64,000 nt of DNA, taken from NCBI RefSeq assembly GCF_000993805.1, contig NZ_CP009961.1, positions 986,714-1,050,713 on the forward strand. Direction: 5' to 3'. Each line of letters begins with the position of its first letter. Position 1 is the stretch's first letter. Shown one piece after another: positions 25,849 to 33,873 of this stretch. A program made the translations under genes and the position numbers. The notes beneath the pieces were generated by a model that searched no databases, was not told the origin of the DNA, and was given only the letters and a program-made list of their open reading frames with translations. The DNA comes from Thermofilum uzonense (GTDB lineage: Archaea; Thermoproteota; Thermoprotei; Thermofilales; Thermofilaceae).

Positions 25849-26838
25849 TCAAAAATCACTCTTCAGCCTCGTAGAGGCTTCATATAGAGATATTTTCTGT
25901 ATGAGCCTTTGTTCAAAGTCCTTGTCGAGGTAGGCTCTAAATAGACAAGCCTTACAGACAGGTCTAGATGATGGCTCCCCGCACACCAAGCACCTCTGCG
26001 CACCCTCAAGGGGTTTTGGGAGCAGCTTGCGAGTTAACTCTTTGAGCGCTAGAACCTTGTATTTGAAGCTCGGAGTCTCGTCTTCGACGTGGTTTATCCA
26101 GTGCCTTATAGGATGTCTAAGCGCATAAACAATGTACGGGCATTCCACGAAGGGGGTATGTATTCCTTTTAGGAGGGTGTATGTCAGAACCTCCTTTTCA
26201 GTTATTAGGTAAAGGGGCTTTATTCGTGGTACCAGTCCTTCCCCTGTTGTCCTTGAATTAATTCCCTCCCGCTCAACGCCTTCAATGTGTGCTTTCAGCG
26301 CATTCATTACGAAGACTTGAACCTCGTCATCGAGATTATGGCCCGTAGCTAGCTTGGTGGCACCAAGTTCGCGCGCCATCTTATTCATGATGAACCTCCT
26401 GAAAACTCCGCAGACGCTACACGGCTTAATCTTCATCCCCTTACCTCTGAGCCTTTCAACTGCTTCATCCAGAGTCATGTCAAAGTAGTCCTTAAAACGT
26501 CCTATGAATATCTTGACCCCGAGATCGTTTGCGAGCTTTGAGAGGGCTTGAAGCTTGTATTCACGATAGCCTGCTATGCCCTCGTCGACAGCGACTCCGA
26601 ATACCTCTGATTTCAACTCTTTCGAGAACTTGGTGAGCAGGTAGAGTGTCGTTAAACTGTCTTTTCCCCCGCTCACAGCTACAGCTACCCTGTCTCCCTC
26701 TTCGATAAGTTGGAAGTGTCTTATTGTCTCATAGACCCTTCTCTCAAAATACTCTATGAAGTGTTCCCTGCAAAGATATTCTCCCAGGTAGGGTACATAT
26801 GCAACTGCCTTGGCACCGCATACAGCACACTTAGCCGT
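25849..26838 (-). CDS. tRNA 2-thiolation enzyme, TtuA/Ncs6 (Ctu1) type
   Basis: A PP-loop ATPase (SGGKDS) with Fe-S or zinc Cys sites (KPCSVCG, CLVCG, CKAC) and the family motif ATGHNLDDE. It adenylates tRNA uridine and inserts sulfur. Sequence continuous with the PP-loop also encodes the family's N-terminal zinc ribbon (KCAVCG, then YLCREHFIEYFERR), but no ATG, GTG or TTG occurs in frame upstream of it. The first possible near-cognate codon is ACG at 26838-26836, two bases after the upstream stop. The only standard start is GTG at 26676, which would delete the ribbon. I therefore mark 26838 as the start, with doubt. Confidence 0.85.
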   Translation of the reverse strand, partial: TAKCAVCGAKAVAYVPYLGEYLCREHFIEYFERRVYETIRHFQLIEEGDRVAVAVSGGKDSLTTLYLLTKFSKELKSEVFGVAVDEGIAGYREYKLQALSKLANDLGVKIFIGRFKDYFDMTLDEAVERLRGKGMKIKPCSVCGVFRRFIMNKMARELGATKLATGHNLDDEVQVFVMNALKAHIEGVEREGINSRTTGEGLVPRIKPLYLITEKEVLTYTLLKGIHTPFVECPYIVYALRHPIRHWINHVEDETPSFKYKVLALKELTRKLLPKPLEGAQRCLVCGEPSSRPVCKACLFRAYLDKDFEQRLIQKISLYEASTRLKSDF

Positions 26839-26840
26839 CT

Positions 26841-27065
26841 CTAACCACCCGAAACCACAGAGTGTATCTTTACATGTACGTCTGGTCCGAGCTCCTCGTC
26901 CTCAGCAACAACTTCACCGTTAAGAACCACTACAACCTCACTCTCGGATAATCCTAGAATCCTAAGAAGGTCTCTTACCGTAGCTCCCTTACTTACACAG
27001 ACTTCAAAGTACTCGCGTCCAAACTTGTCTACTCGCACTTTGAAGCCATTACATTCTCCCGCCAT
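26841..27065 (-). CDS. Ubiquitin-like sulfur carrier (MoaD/ThiS/TtuB type)
   Basis: 74 residues with a beta-grasp pattern and the required C-terminal Gly-Gly (SVVSGG). Its C-terminus would be activated by an E1-like enzyme to a thiocarboxylate. Because it directly precedes the TtuA/Ncs6-type gene, with the stop two bases from that gene's presumed start, its likely partner is tRNA thiolation; molybdopterin synthesis or SAMP-like protein tagging are alternatives. Confidence 0.85.
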   Translation of the reverse strand: MAGECNGFKVRVDKFGREYFEVCVSKGATVRDLLRILGLSESEVVVVLNGEVVAEDEELGPDVHVKIHSVVSGG

Positions 27066-27127
27066 GCTTAATAGCCATACAGAAAGGCGTTAAGGTTAAA
27101 GATGAGTTTTTCGGGGAGTGTGTAAAG

Positions 27128-27391
27128 GTGCTGTGCTTGTCAAGCATTTTTCAAGATCCGACAGTAGTTACAATAAACATAGGGAAAAACGGCATAGACG
27201 AGAAGATTATCAAGGAGGTCGAAAACGTTCTTAGGGCTCGTGGAGTCGTGAAGATTCGATTGCTGAAAAACTTCAGGGAAGCCTATGGTTATACTCGAGA
27301 AGAGGTCGCTATTATTCTCTCACAGAGGCTCAATGCGGAGGTTGTCGGGATAAGAGGTTATGTCATAGCCCTGAAAAAGAGAAGAGGGTAG
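27128..27391 (+). CDS. CRM-domain (YhbY-like) RNA-binding protein
   Basis: 87 residues matching a single CRM domain: VTINIGKNGIDEKIIKEV, then VVKIRLL, and the end VVGIRGYVIALKKRR. CRM proteins bind structured RNA; YhbY associates with pre-50S ribosomes. GTG at 27128 is the only upstream start. It is divergent from the sulfur-carrier gene and converges on the phosphoesterase with one base between stops. Confidence 0.78.
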   Translation: MLCLSSIFQDPTVVTINIGKNGIDEKIIKEVENVLRARGVVKIRLLKNFREAYGYTREEVAIILSQRLNAEVVGIRGYVIALKKRRG

Positions 27392-27392
27392 C

Positions 27393-28184
27393 TTATAGCT
27401 CGGAAGGCGTACTGCTAACTAATCTTAAATGCTTTATAAGCCCGAAATCATAGATTCCTGCCTCGATGTCAACCGCGTAGACCCTGAAGTCGTCGACTCT
27501 AGCTTCCCGTAGCAGGGGGGATAGGAGCTTTCTCTCAACATTGACCTCTGTTCCGGGCATGAGGGGGCTAAGCGCTGGCAGGACGATTACTCTCTTCCCC
27601 ATGTATTCGCCGTCAAGGAACACCTTGAGTTTCACCTTGGCTCCTAGTTCGTCTCGTAAAACTATGGCTGGGTGCTCGTGCCCCATCACTATAAGCTTGA
27701 CACTCTCCGCAAAACCCTCCACAGGTAACGGTTTGTGGCCGTGTATAAGTAATGACGACCCTACGGTCGCATGAGGGTCGTATAGGGAGATGTTCATCTT
27801 CTTCAGGATGGGTATAAGGTAATTATCATGGTTCCCGCGCACCACGCTCACACTCAGTCTCAGCTCCTCTGTGAGAAAACTTAATAACTCGTTTGTTTCA
27901 CGCCACTCCTGCCTCGTCACATCCCCAAACTCATGCTTAATGTCACCTAGGAGGACGAGCTTCGATGCACCCGTCTCCCTTACCATTCGTGATATGAGGG
28001 CGCGCATCTCGGCGGTCTGAACAGGGGGAATAAAAATCCCGTCCTCGGATAAGGCCTCCTCGTATCCTATGTGTAGGTCTGCGATCAAAAGTGTATCTTC
28101 ATCTGAGATATATAGTCCTAGCCCGACCAGTTCAAGGTTCCTTGAAAGTTTTAGACGGGGCAAGCTAGCTGCATCCGCCAACAC
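27393..28184 (-). CDS. Calcineurin-like phosphoesterase (COG1407 type)
   Basis: 263 residues with ordered metal motifs DLHIG, GDIKH, GNHD, IHGH and GHEHP. This is the metallophosphoesterase fold in its small archaeal version, related to predicted ICC-like phosphoesterases. The substrate is unknown. Divergent from HMG-CoA reductase across 59 bases. Confidence 0.87.
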   Translation of the reverse strand: MLADAASLPRLKLSRNLELVGLGLYISDEDTLLIADLHIGYEEALSEDGIFIPPVQTAEMRALISRMVRETGASKLVLLGDIKHEFGDVTRQEWRETNELLSFLTEELRLSVSVVRGNHDNYLIPILKKMNISLYDPHATVGSSLLIHGHKPLPVEGFAESVKLIVMGHEHPAIVLRDELGAKVKLKVFLDGEYMGKRVIVLPALSPLMPGTEVNVERKLLSPLLREARVDDFRVYAVDIEAGIYDFGLIKHLRLVSSTPSEL

Positions 28185-28210
28185 ATAACCCCTTCCTATT
28201 GGATGAAGAC

Positions 28211-28220
28211 ATATTTATAT
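28211..28220 (+). promoter_or_regulatory. TATA-like box for HMG-CoA reductase
   Basis: ATATTTATAT lies 24-33 bases before the ATG at 28244. Confidence 0.45.
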
Positions 28221-28243
28221 CATATACGCTTTTTGATTGAACG

Positions 28244-29536
28244 ATGAGCGGTACGAAAACATCCCGAATCCCAGAGTTTTATAAGAGGAGTATTGAAGAG
28301 AGGTTGAAGATAGTCGCTGATTTTGCAGGTTTAACTGAGGACGAGGTTAAGCTCCTCAAGAACTTCGGGAACCTCGACCCCAAGATAGCCGATTCAATGA
28401 TTGAGAACGTGATTGGAGCTATGAGCTACCCACTAGCAGTAGCCGTGAATTTTCTGATAAACGGGAAGGACTACCTTGTTCCAATGGTCATAGAGGAGGC
28501 CAGCGTCGTCGCGGCCGCTAGTAATGCGGCGCGAGTTATGCGGAGGAACGGTGGGATAAGATCAATCACCACTGGAAGCCTAATGATAGGACAGATACAG
28601 GTCGTGGGTCTGTCTGACCCATGGTATAAGCGCATGCTTGTCCTAGAGCATAAGGACGAGATACTCTCCAAGGCAAACGAGGTAGATCCTGCACTCGTAA
28701 AGGCAGGTGGAGGCGCGAGGGACGTAGAGGCTCGAGTAGTGGAGCATTCCACTGGCCCCATGCTTATAGTTCACCTTATAGTGGACGTTAAAGATGCCAT
28801 GGGGGCCAACGCTGTTAATACCATGGCTGAAAAAGTCTCACCATTAATTGAAAGAATAACTGGAGGGAGGGTCTTACTCAGGATCATTTCAAACCTCGCT
28901 GACAAAAGACTTGTCCGCAGCTATGTTAAGGTCTACAAGGAAGATATAGGCGGAGAAGAAGTCGTCGATGGCATTGTCAGCGCATGGGCGTTTGCAGCCG
29001 CAGACCCCTACAGGGCTGCCACGCATAATAAGGGTATAATGAATGGTGTTATAGCCGTTGCCCTCGCAACCGCGCAGGACCACCGTGCCATTGAAGCCGG
29101 AGCCCACGCGTATGCAGCAAGAAACGGCAGATACGAGCCCCTCTCAAGATGGGAAAAAGACTCTGACGGGAACCTAGTTGGAAGCCTTGAGATGCCAATG
29201 GCAGTAGGCACCATCGGGGGTGCAACAAAAGTGCACCCTGTGGCAAAGGTCGCATTGAAAATCCTTGGAGTCAAGAGTGCCAACGAACTGGCAGAGGTTA
29301 TGGGTGCCGTGGGCCTCGCCCAGAACTTTGCAGCATTGCGGGCTTTAGCTACGGAGGGGATCCAGAGGGGTCATATGAGGCTACACGCGAGAAACCTCGC
29401 AATCATGGCCGGAGCCTCAGGGGATTTAGTAGATAAGGTTGTTGAGATAATGGTATCAGAGGGCAAGATTAATTTTGCATATGCCCAGGAGCTTGTGGAA
29501 AAGCTCTCAAAGGAGGGGGTCGCTGATAAAAAATAG
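28244..29536 (+). CDS. hmgA: Hydroxymethylglutaryl-CoA reductase, class II type
   Basis: 430 residues. Class II features are clear: ENVIGAMSYPLAVAVNF with the catalytic Glu, PMVIEEASVVAAAS, DAMGANAVNTMAE, and the catalytic His in HMRLHARNLA. The enzyme reduces HMG-CoA to mevalonate (or the reverse). Most archaea use class I enzymes for lipid synthesis. With mevalonate kinase also encoded in this window and no degradative genes nearby, a biosynthetic role is more likely. Cofactor preference cannot be read safely. Confidence 0.93.
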   Translation: MSGTKTSRIPEFYKRSIEERLKIVADFAGLTEDEVKLLKNFGNLDPKIADSMIENVIGAMSYPLAVAVNFLINGKDYLVPMVIEEASVVAAASNAARVMRRNGGIRSITTGSLMIGQIQVVGLSDPWYKRMLVLEHKDEILSKANEVDPALVKAGGGARDVEARVVEHSTGPMLIVHLIVDVKDAMGANAVNTMAEKVSPLIERITGGRVLLRIISNLADKRLVRSYVKVYKEDIGGEEVVDGIVSAWAFAAADPYRAATHNKGIMNGVIAVALATAQDHRAIEAGAHAYAARNGRYEPLSRWEKDSDGNLVGSLEMPMAVGTIGGATKVHPVAKVALKILGVKSANELAEVMGAVGLAQNFAALRALATEGIQRGHMRLHARNLAIMAGASGDLVDKVVEIMVSEGKINFAYAQELVEKLSKEGVADKK

Positions 29537-29543
29537 AGAGACA

Positions 29544-29559
29544 TTTCTCTTTTTCTTCT
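29544..29559. terminator. T-rich stretch between converging genes
   Basis: TTTCTCTTTTTCTTCT follows the HMG-CoA reductase stop by a few bases, of the kind that ends archaeal transcripts. No hairpin is seen. Confidence 0.3.
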
Positions 29560-29568
29560 AATACATTC

Positions 29569-29937
29569 TTAACTCTTCTCGAAGATCTCGCTCAAGCTAA
29601 GATAATACTTGTTGAGCACCTCGTCTGAGGAGAGGCTTAGCCGCACCTCCTCACTTAATAACGTTATGAGAATATCTTTGACCCCGCCTGACTTATCGCT
29701 GGCCCTAATTTTCCTTTCAGCTTTCACAACATGTTGTTTTTCCAGCTCTTCCACCGCTTTCAGAAGTTCACGTTGATCCACCGGAGAAGCTTCTCCGAGG
29801 TGAAGGCGGTTTATCGCGTCCAAGAGTTCTGAAAACCATATGGCACCGCCAAAGGCTATTAGAGCCCTGAGAACGTCTAGCTTAAGCTTTGAGAGTTGGT
29901 CTTGTCCTGCTTTCAGTTGCGAGATAAACGTTTCCAC
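29569..29937 (-). CDS. Small helical protein, possible winged-helix regulator
   Basis: 122 residues, strongly helical, with a pattern (KLDVLRALIAFGGAIWFSEL) like the first helices of a winged-helix domain and an ELEKQHVVKAERK segment resembling a recognition wing. A DNA-binding role is possible but unproven. Divergent from the CPBP protease gene. Confidence 0.6.
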   Translation of the reverse strand: METFISQLKAGQDQLSKLKLDVLRALIAFGGAIWFSELLDAINRLHLGEASPVDQRELLKAVEELEKQHVVKAERKIRASDKSGGVKDILITLLSEEVRLSLSSDEVLNKYYLSLSEIFEKS

Positions 29938-29989
29938 ATACTAATAAGTGGCTAAGGCTAAATAAGTGTGTCGTGCTTTACCTGTCCCT

Positions 29990-30616
29990 ATGAAGCAATT
30001 TTGCCCCTCAAATTTCATGGCTAATTTATGGGTTCCAATCCTCCTAGCGTATTTTATTTTGGTGAATCTAAGTCTTGCCACAACAGCTTATCTTCTTCTA
30101 CTGATATACTCGTATTTCGCGTTCCTATGGAGACGTGAAAACCCCTCAACCTCGAGCGTAAAAGACCTGCCTGTGTTATTCTTGCTAGCGGTTCTATGGC
30201 ATGTCCCATTATTACCCTATTACAGGATTCAGTTTCAGCCTGTCTACGTCTACGCGTTCTCCTTTGTTGCAGCAGTCACCGAGGAAGTTTTCTTCAGAGG
30301 GTTCCTTCTCTATCGGCTGGGTCTTCCATTACAGGCGCTTGTATTTATGTACTCGCATCTAAACGTAACTGATCCTGTTTTCCTCGTCAACACTGCGCTT
30401 CTAGCACCGCATTACTTTTCCTTCGGATTTTCGGCGGGACTGATAGCAGAGAAAAAGGGATTCATGGCTTCCTCAGTTCTGCATGTGGGATACAACCTTA
30501 TGGGAATCAACCTTTTACTAGGATTCGACATTGTAAAAGTAGCTATGTTATTCGCTGCAGACCTTATGATTATCGCAATCTTATTGTTCTTTTTACATTT
30601 TAACCTGATAAAATAA
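29990..30616 (+). CDS. CPBP (CAAX-protease/Abi-type) intramembrane metalloprotease
   Basis: About 208 residues, six or more membrane segments, the family EEVFFRGFL motif (near residue 100), and two downstream His motifs (SHLN and LHVGYNLMG). Members are glutamate-dependent membrane proteases. ATG at 29990 is favoured over GTG 29966 because a TATA-like AAATAAGTG ends about 24 bases before it. Substrate unknown. Confidence 0.82.
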   Translation: MKQFCPSNFMANLWVPILLAYFILVNLSLATTAYLLLLIYSYFAFLWRRENPSTSSVKDLPVLFLLAVLWHVPLLPYYRIQFQPVYVYAFSFVAAVTEEVFFRGFLLYRLGLPLQALVFMYSHLNVTDPVFLVNTALLAPHYFSFGFSAGLIAEKKGFMASSVLHVGYNLMGINLLLGFDIVKVAMLFAADLMIIAILLFFLHFNLIK

Positions 30617-30683
30617 ATTTTCTACAGTTATTTTTTGTTCAGATAATGTTAATAAATTTACATATATTCCTCTTCGGGGACAT

Positions 30684-31223
30684 ATGCAGAAGACACAAGG
30701 AGTAGTACTAACAGCCCTTATGGCCTCACTAGCGTTAAGCTTCTCAATGTTAAAGCTAGAGCTACCGTATCCCGTGCTGCCCTACTTGAAATTCGACCTC
30801 GCAGAAATCCCCGTCACTATCCTATACTTCCTTGCCGGTCTTAGGTGGGGATTGGCAGCAGAAACACTACACCTCTTAGGTTTACTCGCTAGAGGGGCAG
30901 AGCCTGTAGGAGCCCTCTTAAAGTATTCAGCTGTCATCTCCATGTTAATCGGGGCGCGCTTGTTCAGGAAGATTATGAAGAGCATTACACTTGAGTTCGC
31001 TGGTGGAGCCGTAACCCGCATCTTTGCGATGAGCTTTGCAAACTGGGCTTATTTCACCTTCCTGTTCCCCAACTTTCTAGATTATGCTGTTAAAATGGCT
31101 GGAGGTGTTTACCTCCTTTACGTTTACACGGCTGTATTCAATCTGATTCATACGCTTGTAAGTATGGGAATTTCCTGGCTTGTCTTTAAGGAGATAAAAA
31201 TCCGTTTAAGGGTACCAGCCTGA
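30684..31223 (+). CDS. ECF transporter S component, RibU-like (riboflavin)
   Basis: 179 residues, six predicted membrane segments and the RibU-type loop YPVLPYLKFDLAEIPV between segments 1 and 2. S components bind a vitamin and associate with a shared energising module (EcfT and ECF ATPases), which is not in this window. Riboflavin is inferred from sequence style. An AT-rich TATA-like region (about 30652-30666) precedes the ATG. Confidence 0.8.
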   Translation: MQKTQGVVLTALMASLALSFSMLKLELPYPVLPYLKFDLAEIPVTILYFLAGLRWGLAAETLHLLGLLARGAEPVGALLKYSAVISMLIGARLFRKIMKSITLEFAGGAVTRIFAMSFANWAYFTFLFPNFLDYAVKMAGGVYLLYVYTAVFNLIHTLVSMGISWLVFKEIKIRLRVPA

Positions 31224-31475
31224 CGCGAGCAACAAAAAATTGCAATTATGCTGGGACTTAGCCTACTCTACTTAATCCTGGGGAGGTTTGTATATGAGAG
31301 ATGGGAGGTCGAGGCTCGTAGTAAGGGAGAACTCGCGAAATACTAGGTTCGTTAAAGGGCCTAGTCACTATCTCCACGACAGGGACTCTAAGGAGCAATC
31401 TAGCATTAAACCAGCCCTTCTACGTGTCAAACGGAAGTCTCATCTTGGCCCTGGTATGTCTTCTCCGCCTCTTAT
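31224..31475 (+). other. Interval with a gene fragment truncated by element copy B
   Basis: From about 31338 to the element there is an open frame without a start codon ending in a hydrophobic segment (SLILALVCLLRLL). If copy B is removed, this frame continues Leu-Gly and stops at TAA 31991-31993. It therefore looks like the end of a membrane-anchored gene interrupted by the element, with its 5' part lost. No family is recognised. Other frames here give only short, unlikely proteins. Confidence 0.3.
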
Positions 31476-31986
31476 TCATCGAGGAGGCCTTCAATCCTGC
31501 TTCGGAGTTCTTCCAGCTCTCTGAGCATCGCGTCCATGCTGTTGAGTGTCTTCCTGTATTCTGGGAGGATGCCCGCGTAGGCCCTGAGGGAGGCTATGCG
31601 TGTTCGGCTGGCATGTATCTCCTCGACCGCCTCCGTAAGGGCGTGGTACGCCCTCCTCGCGTGGTCAACCTGCCAGGCCTGCATAGCCCTGGACTCCCCC
31701 GGGTGTAGGTTGAGGGCACCGGCGAGGGACAATGCCCGGCTGTAAGCGTCCAACGCCTCCCTGTGTCCCCGCTGCGGCCTCGAGATCAACGCGGACATAA
31801 ACGCGGCGTTAAACATCGCCCACAAGGCGGGATACACCCCGCCAACACCGACGAGAATCGAGACCTACATCCCAACACACCAAGGAGTAGTGGCCGCCAC
31901 CGAGAAGAAAAAACACGCCACCAGGCCAGAAACAATAACCCCTAAGAAGGGCAACCGGGAGCCGCCCCCTAGTGGCGCAGGTCGGC
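31476..31986 (+). mobile_element. Copy B: internally deleted, non-autonomous derivative of the TnpB element
   Basis: The left ~289 bases match 190-480 and the right ~221 bases match 2948-3165 of the long copy; 481-2947 is missing. It is preceded by TTAT and ends in the right-end hairpin (31961-31986, one mismatch in the stem). The passenger gene's C-terminal part reads in frame here without the C-run shift. The right part keeps the zinc-ribbon tail of tnpB and the predicted omega RNA region. The junction is the same as in copy C, so a single deletion gave rise to both. Confidence 0.75.
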
Positions 31987-32058
31987 TAGGGTAATGCTAT
32001 ATGTACAACCATGGCGAGGACATAAGAGACATGTTTATTATGTATCGGTTCATGTGAG

Positions 32059-32958
32059 GTGAATGGATGTAATAGAATGGCAGAGCGAATCTTAGACCAA
32101 AGAGTCGTGGCCTTAAGCCTACTATCTGTCGGAGTTATTCTCTTGCTCTCAGCGTATTTTGGATCCATCCTCTCAACACTAGATCTCGGCTATCTTGGAT
32201 TACCATTCGCATCCGAGAACAGTGTAGGGTCTGTTCTAATTAATAGCGTAGTATTCCTGGGGCTTGTTCTTATCGGAACTCTAATCATTATGGTGATTAT
32301 TAGGTCTAGAAGAACACATATACTACCCGTAATCATGGCCGGATCCATTCTTTTCTCTTTCTGGGGGATCCTGGAGCTCATCTTAGAGCTCGTAGCACCC
32401 TTCCCGCCAGGCTTTGAGCAATGGCGTGAGCTACTGGCCATTGGAATCCCCCTCCTGACGGCAATTCTGATTCTAAGACCTTTCAGTTTAGTCTTACTTA
32501 ACCTTCTCTTAATGCTGTACGGTTCCATGGCTGGAGCCTTGTTTTACGCGGTCTTGCCTCCTTGGAGCATCTTATCGATAGCCGTCACGCTAGCTGCATA
32601 CGATCTCTACTCCGTGTTTAGAGGCCCCTTAAGGAGGATTCTTGAAAGCACAGTGAGCGGTGAGAGCGCTCGGCAGGAACCTCCTAGTAGTCTGAGAGGA
32701 GCCGTGGTTTATATTGGTGGCCTGGCATTAGGGATGGGAGATGTCCTTATATACTCCATGTTGTCACCGCTCTTCCTCTTGTATCCCTCACCTTCACTGA
32801 TTCGCTGGAGTTTAGCCTCTCTAATGCTCCTGGCCGGCTTTCTACTCACATTATTAATGTTGAGAAAAAGAAGGTTTATGCCCGCTCTCCCGCTTCCCGT
32901 TACGCTTTCAGTGATAGCTTACCTCGCAACCATTATGTTATTCAATATTTTCCCATGA
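32059..32958 (+). CDS. Presenilin/signal-peptide-peptidase-like aspartyl protease
   Basis: About 299 residues with nine predicted membrane segments and all three landmarks of family A22: YD (LAAYDLYSVF, about residue 184), GxGD (ALGMGDVLIYS, about residue 231) and PAL (PALPLP, about residue 276). Such enzymes cut membrane helices. GTG at 32059 gives the longest form; ATG at 32077 is in frame and equally plausible. Substrate unknown; it follows element copy B. Confidence 0.85.
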   Translation: MNGCNRMAERILDQRVVALSLLSVGVILLLSAYFGSILSTLDLGYLGLPFASENSVGSVLINSVVFLGLVLIGTLIIMVIIRSRRTHILPVIMAGSILFSFWGILELILELVAPFPPGFEQWRELLAIGIPLLTAILILRPFSLVLLNLLLMLYGSMAGALFYAVLPPWSILSIAVTLAAYDLYSVFRGPLRRILESTVSGESARQEPPSSLRGAVVYIGGLALGMGDVLIYSMLSPLFLLYPSPSLIRWSLASLMLLAGFLLTLLMLRKRRFMPALPLPVTLSVIAYLATIMLFNIFP

Positions 32959-33000
32959 AGAATACATTTCTCTATACTATTGGAGAAATGGGAGAAAAAA

Positions 33001-33062
33001 GGGTCAGCACGCCCGTTGATACTCATCCAGCATCATACACCAACGCGTTCTTCATCCCCTAG
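33001..33062 (-). ncRNA. Candidate C/D box sRNA
   Basis: On the minus strand: C-like box GGGATGA, an overlapping D'/C' region CTGGATGA, and D box CTGA, in about 60 bases. Short flanks GGG and CCC outside C and D could form the terminal stem. It lies immediately after the stop codon of the Lrp-type gene on the same strand, so it may be processed from that mRNA. No rRNA target could be checked. Confidence 0.42.
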
Positions 33063-33066
33063 ATTA

Positions 33067-33306
33067 CTATCTAGAGGAAGTTATTAAAGTTGAAGTCTTC
33101 GTTACACCTCCCATCTTTCTAATATTCGATACAGCTTGCTCGAGAAGTTCGAGCGCGGGCAGTTTAAGTTTCGCAATAATGTCAAACTCTCCATAGACGA
33201 CGTAGGCTTCCTCCACGAATTCCATGCTTCTAATAGCTTTGAGGACCTCGTCCTCCTTGCCAACCTGTGTGTTTACAAGTATGTATACGGTTATCTTCTC
33301 ACTCAT
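33067..33306 (-). CDS. Stand-alone Lrp/AsnC ligand-binding (RAM) domain protein
   Basis: 79 residues matching the RAM/AsnC effector domain alone: ITVYILVNTQVGKEDEVL, VEEAYVVYGEFDIIAKL, and the end VTKTSTLI. The DNA-binding domain of full Lrp proteins is absent. Such small proteins bind amino acids and may co-assemble with full-length Lrp regulators. Confidence 0.88.
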   Translation of the reverse strand: MSEKITVYILVNTQVGKEDEVLKAIRSMEFVEEAYVVYGEFDIIAKLKLPALELLEQAVSNIRKMGGVTKTSTLITSSR

Positions 33307-33386
33307 TTCGAAGTCAATTTTACATAACTCAGAAGGAATTATAAAAATTTACGCGTTTAGTTAATGGTTAATTTTATGGGTTCCCT

Positions 33387-33860
33387 TTATTTTAAAAAAT
33401 CTATTTCGCTGAAAACTAATGCTACAACTACACTTCCATAAAACCCCTCGGGCACTTCTAGTTCTTCTGTTAGATACCGGGGTCTCTCTATAACAAGGTT
33501 TCTCTCAAGTCGTATTTCTTCCCACATCTCCTCTAGCCTTGCGTGTGTATAAGAGTTCGAGTCCCCCGTATGAAATTCTATCACGTAACCGTGGGGCTTT
33601 CCGTGCGCCCACGAGAGTCCGGTGCTTATTTTCGCGGGACCTTTAAGCCTGCGCTCACTCATAACTACGAAGACCACGGAGCCAGGGGGTAGGGGGTGGG
33701 GGGGTTCTTCTTCTATGCCTGGAGGGAGTATAGAGGATACGGGTACAAGGTTTACGTTGTGTATTCCTGCGTTTCGGAGTGCGTTATTGAACGCCATTAG
33801 TTCTGATATCTTGCTTAAGCCTTTTCCTTTGACTACGAAGTATTTTCTTGGTATTATCAT
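33387..33860 (-). CDS. pdaD: Pyruvoyl-dependent arginine decarboxylase
   Basis: 157 residues. The self-cleavage site lies in NLVPVSSILPPG: the chain splits between the two serines and the second becomes the pyruvoyl group. Other conserved parts are FVVKGKG and the C-terminal GFYGSVVVALVF. It makes agmatine from arginine, the first step to polyamines. ATG at 33860 fits the family's usual length; a longer frame to 33908 would overlap the methyltransferase. Confidence 0.92.
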   Translation of the reverse strand: MIIPRKYFVVKGKGLSKISELMAFNNALRNAGIHNVNLVPVSSILPPGIEEEPPHPLPPGSVVFVVMSERRLKGPAKISTGLSWAHGKPHGYVIEFHTGDSNSYTHARLEEMWEEIRLERNLVIERPRYLTEELEVPEGFYGSVVVALVFSEIDFLK

Positions 33861-33873
33861 ATATGCAGACCTG

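Noticed and set aside
31424-31708. Plus-strand frame crossing the left end of copy B
   Set aside because: It joins a flanking gene fragment to the antisense of the passenger gene; an insertion artefact.
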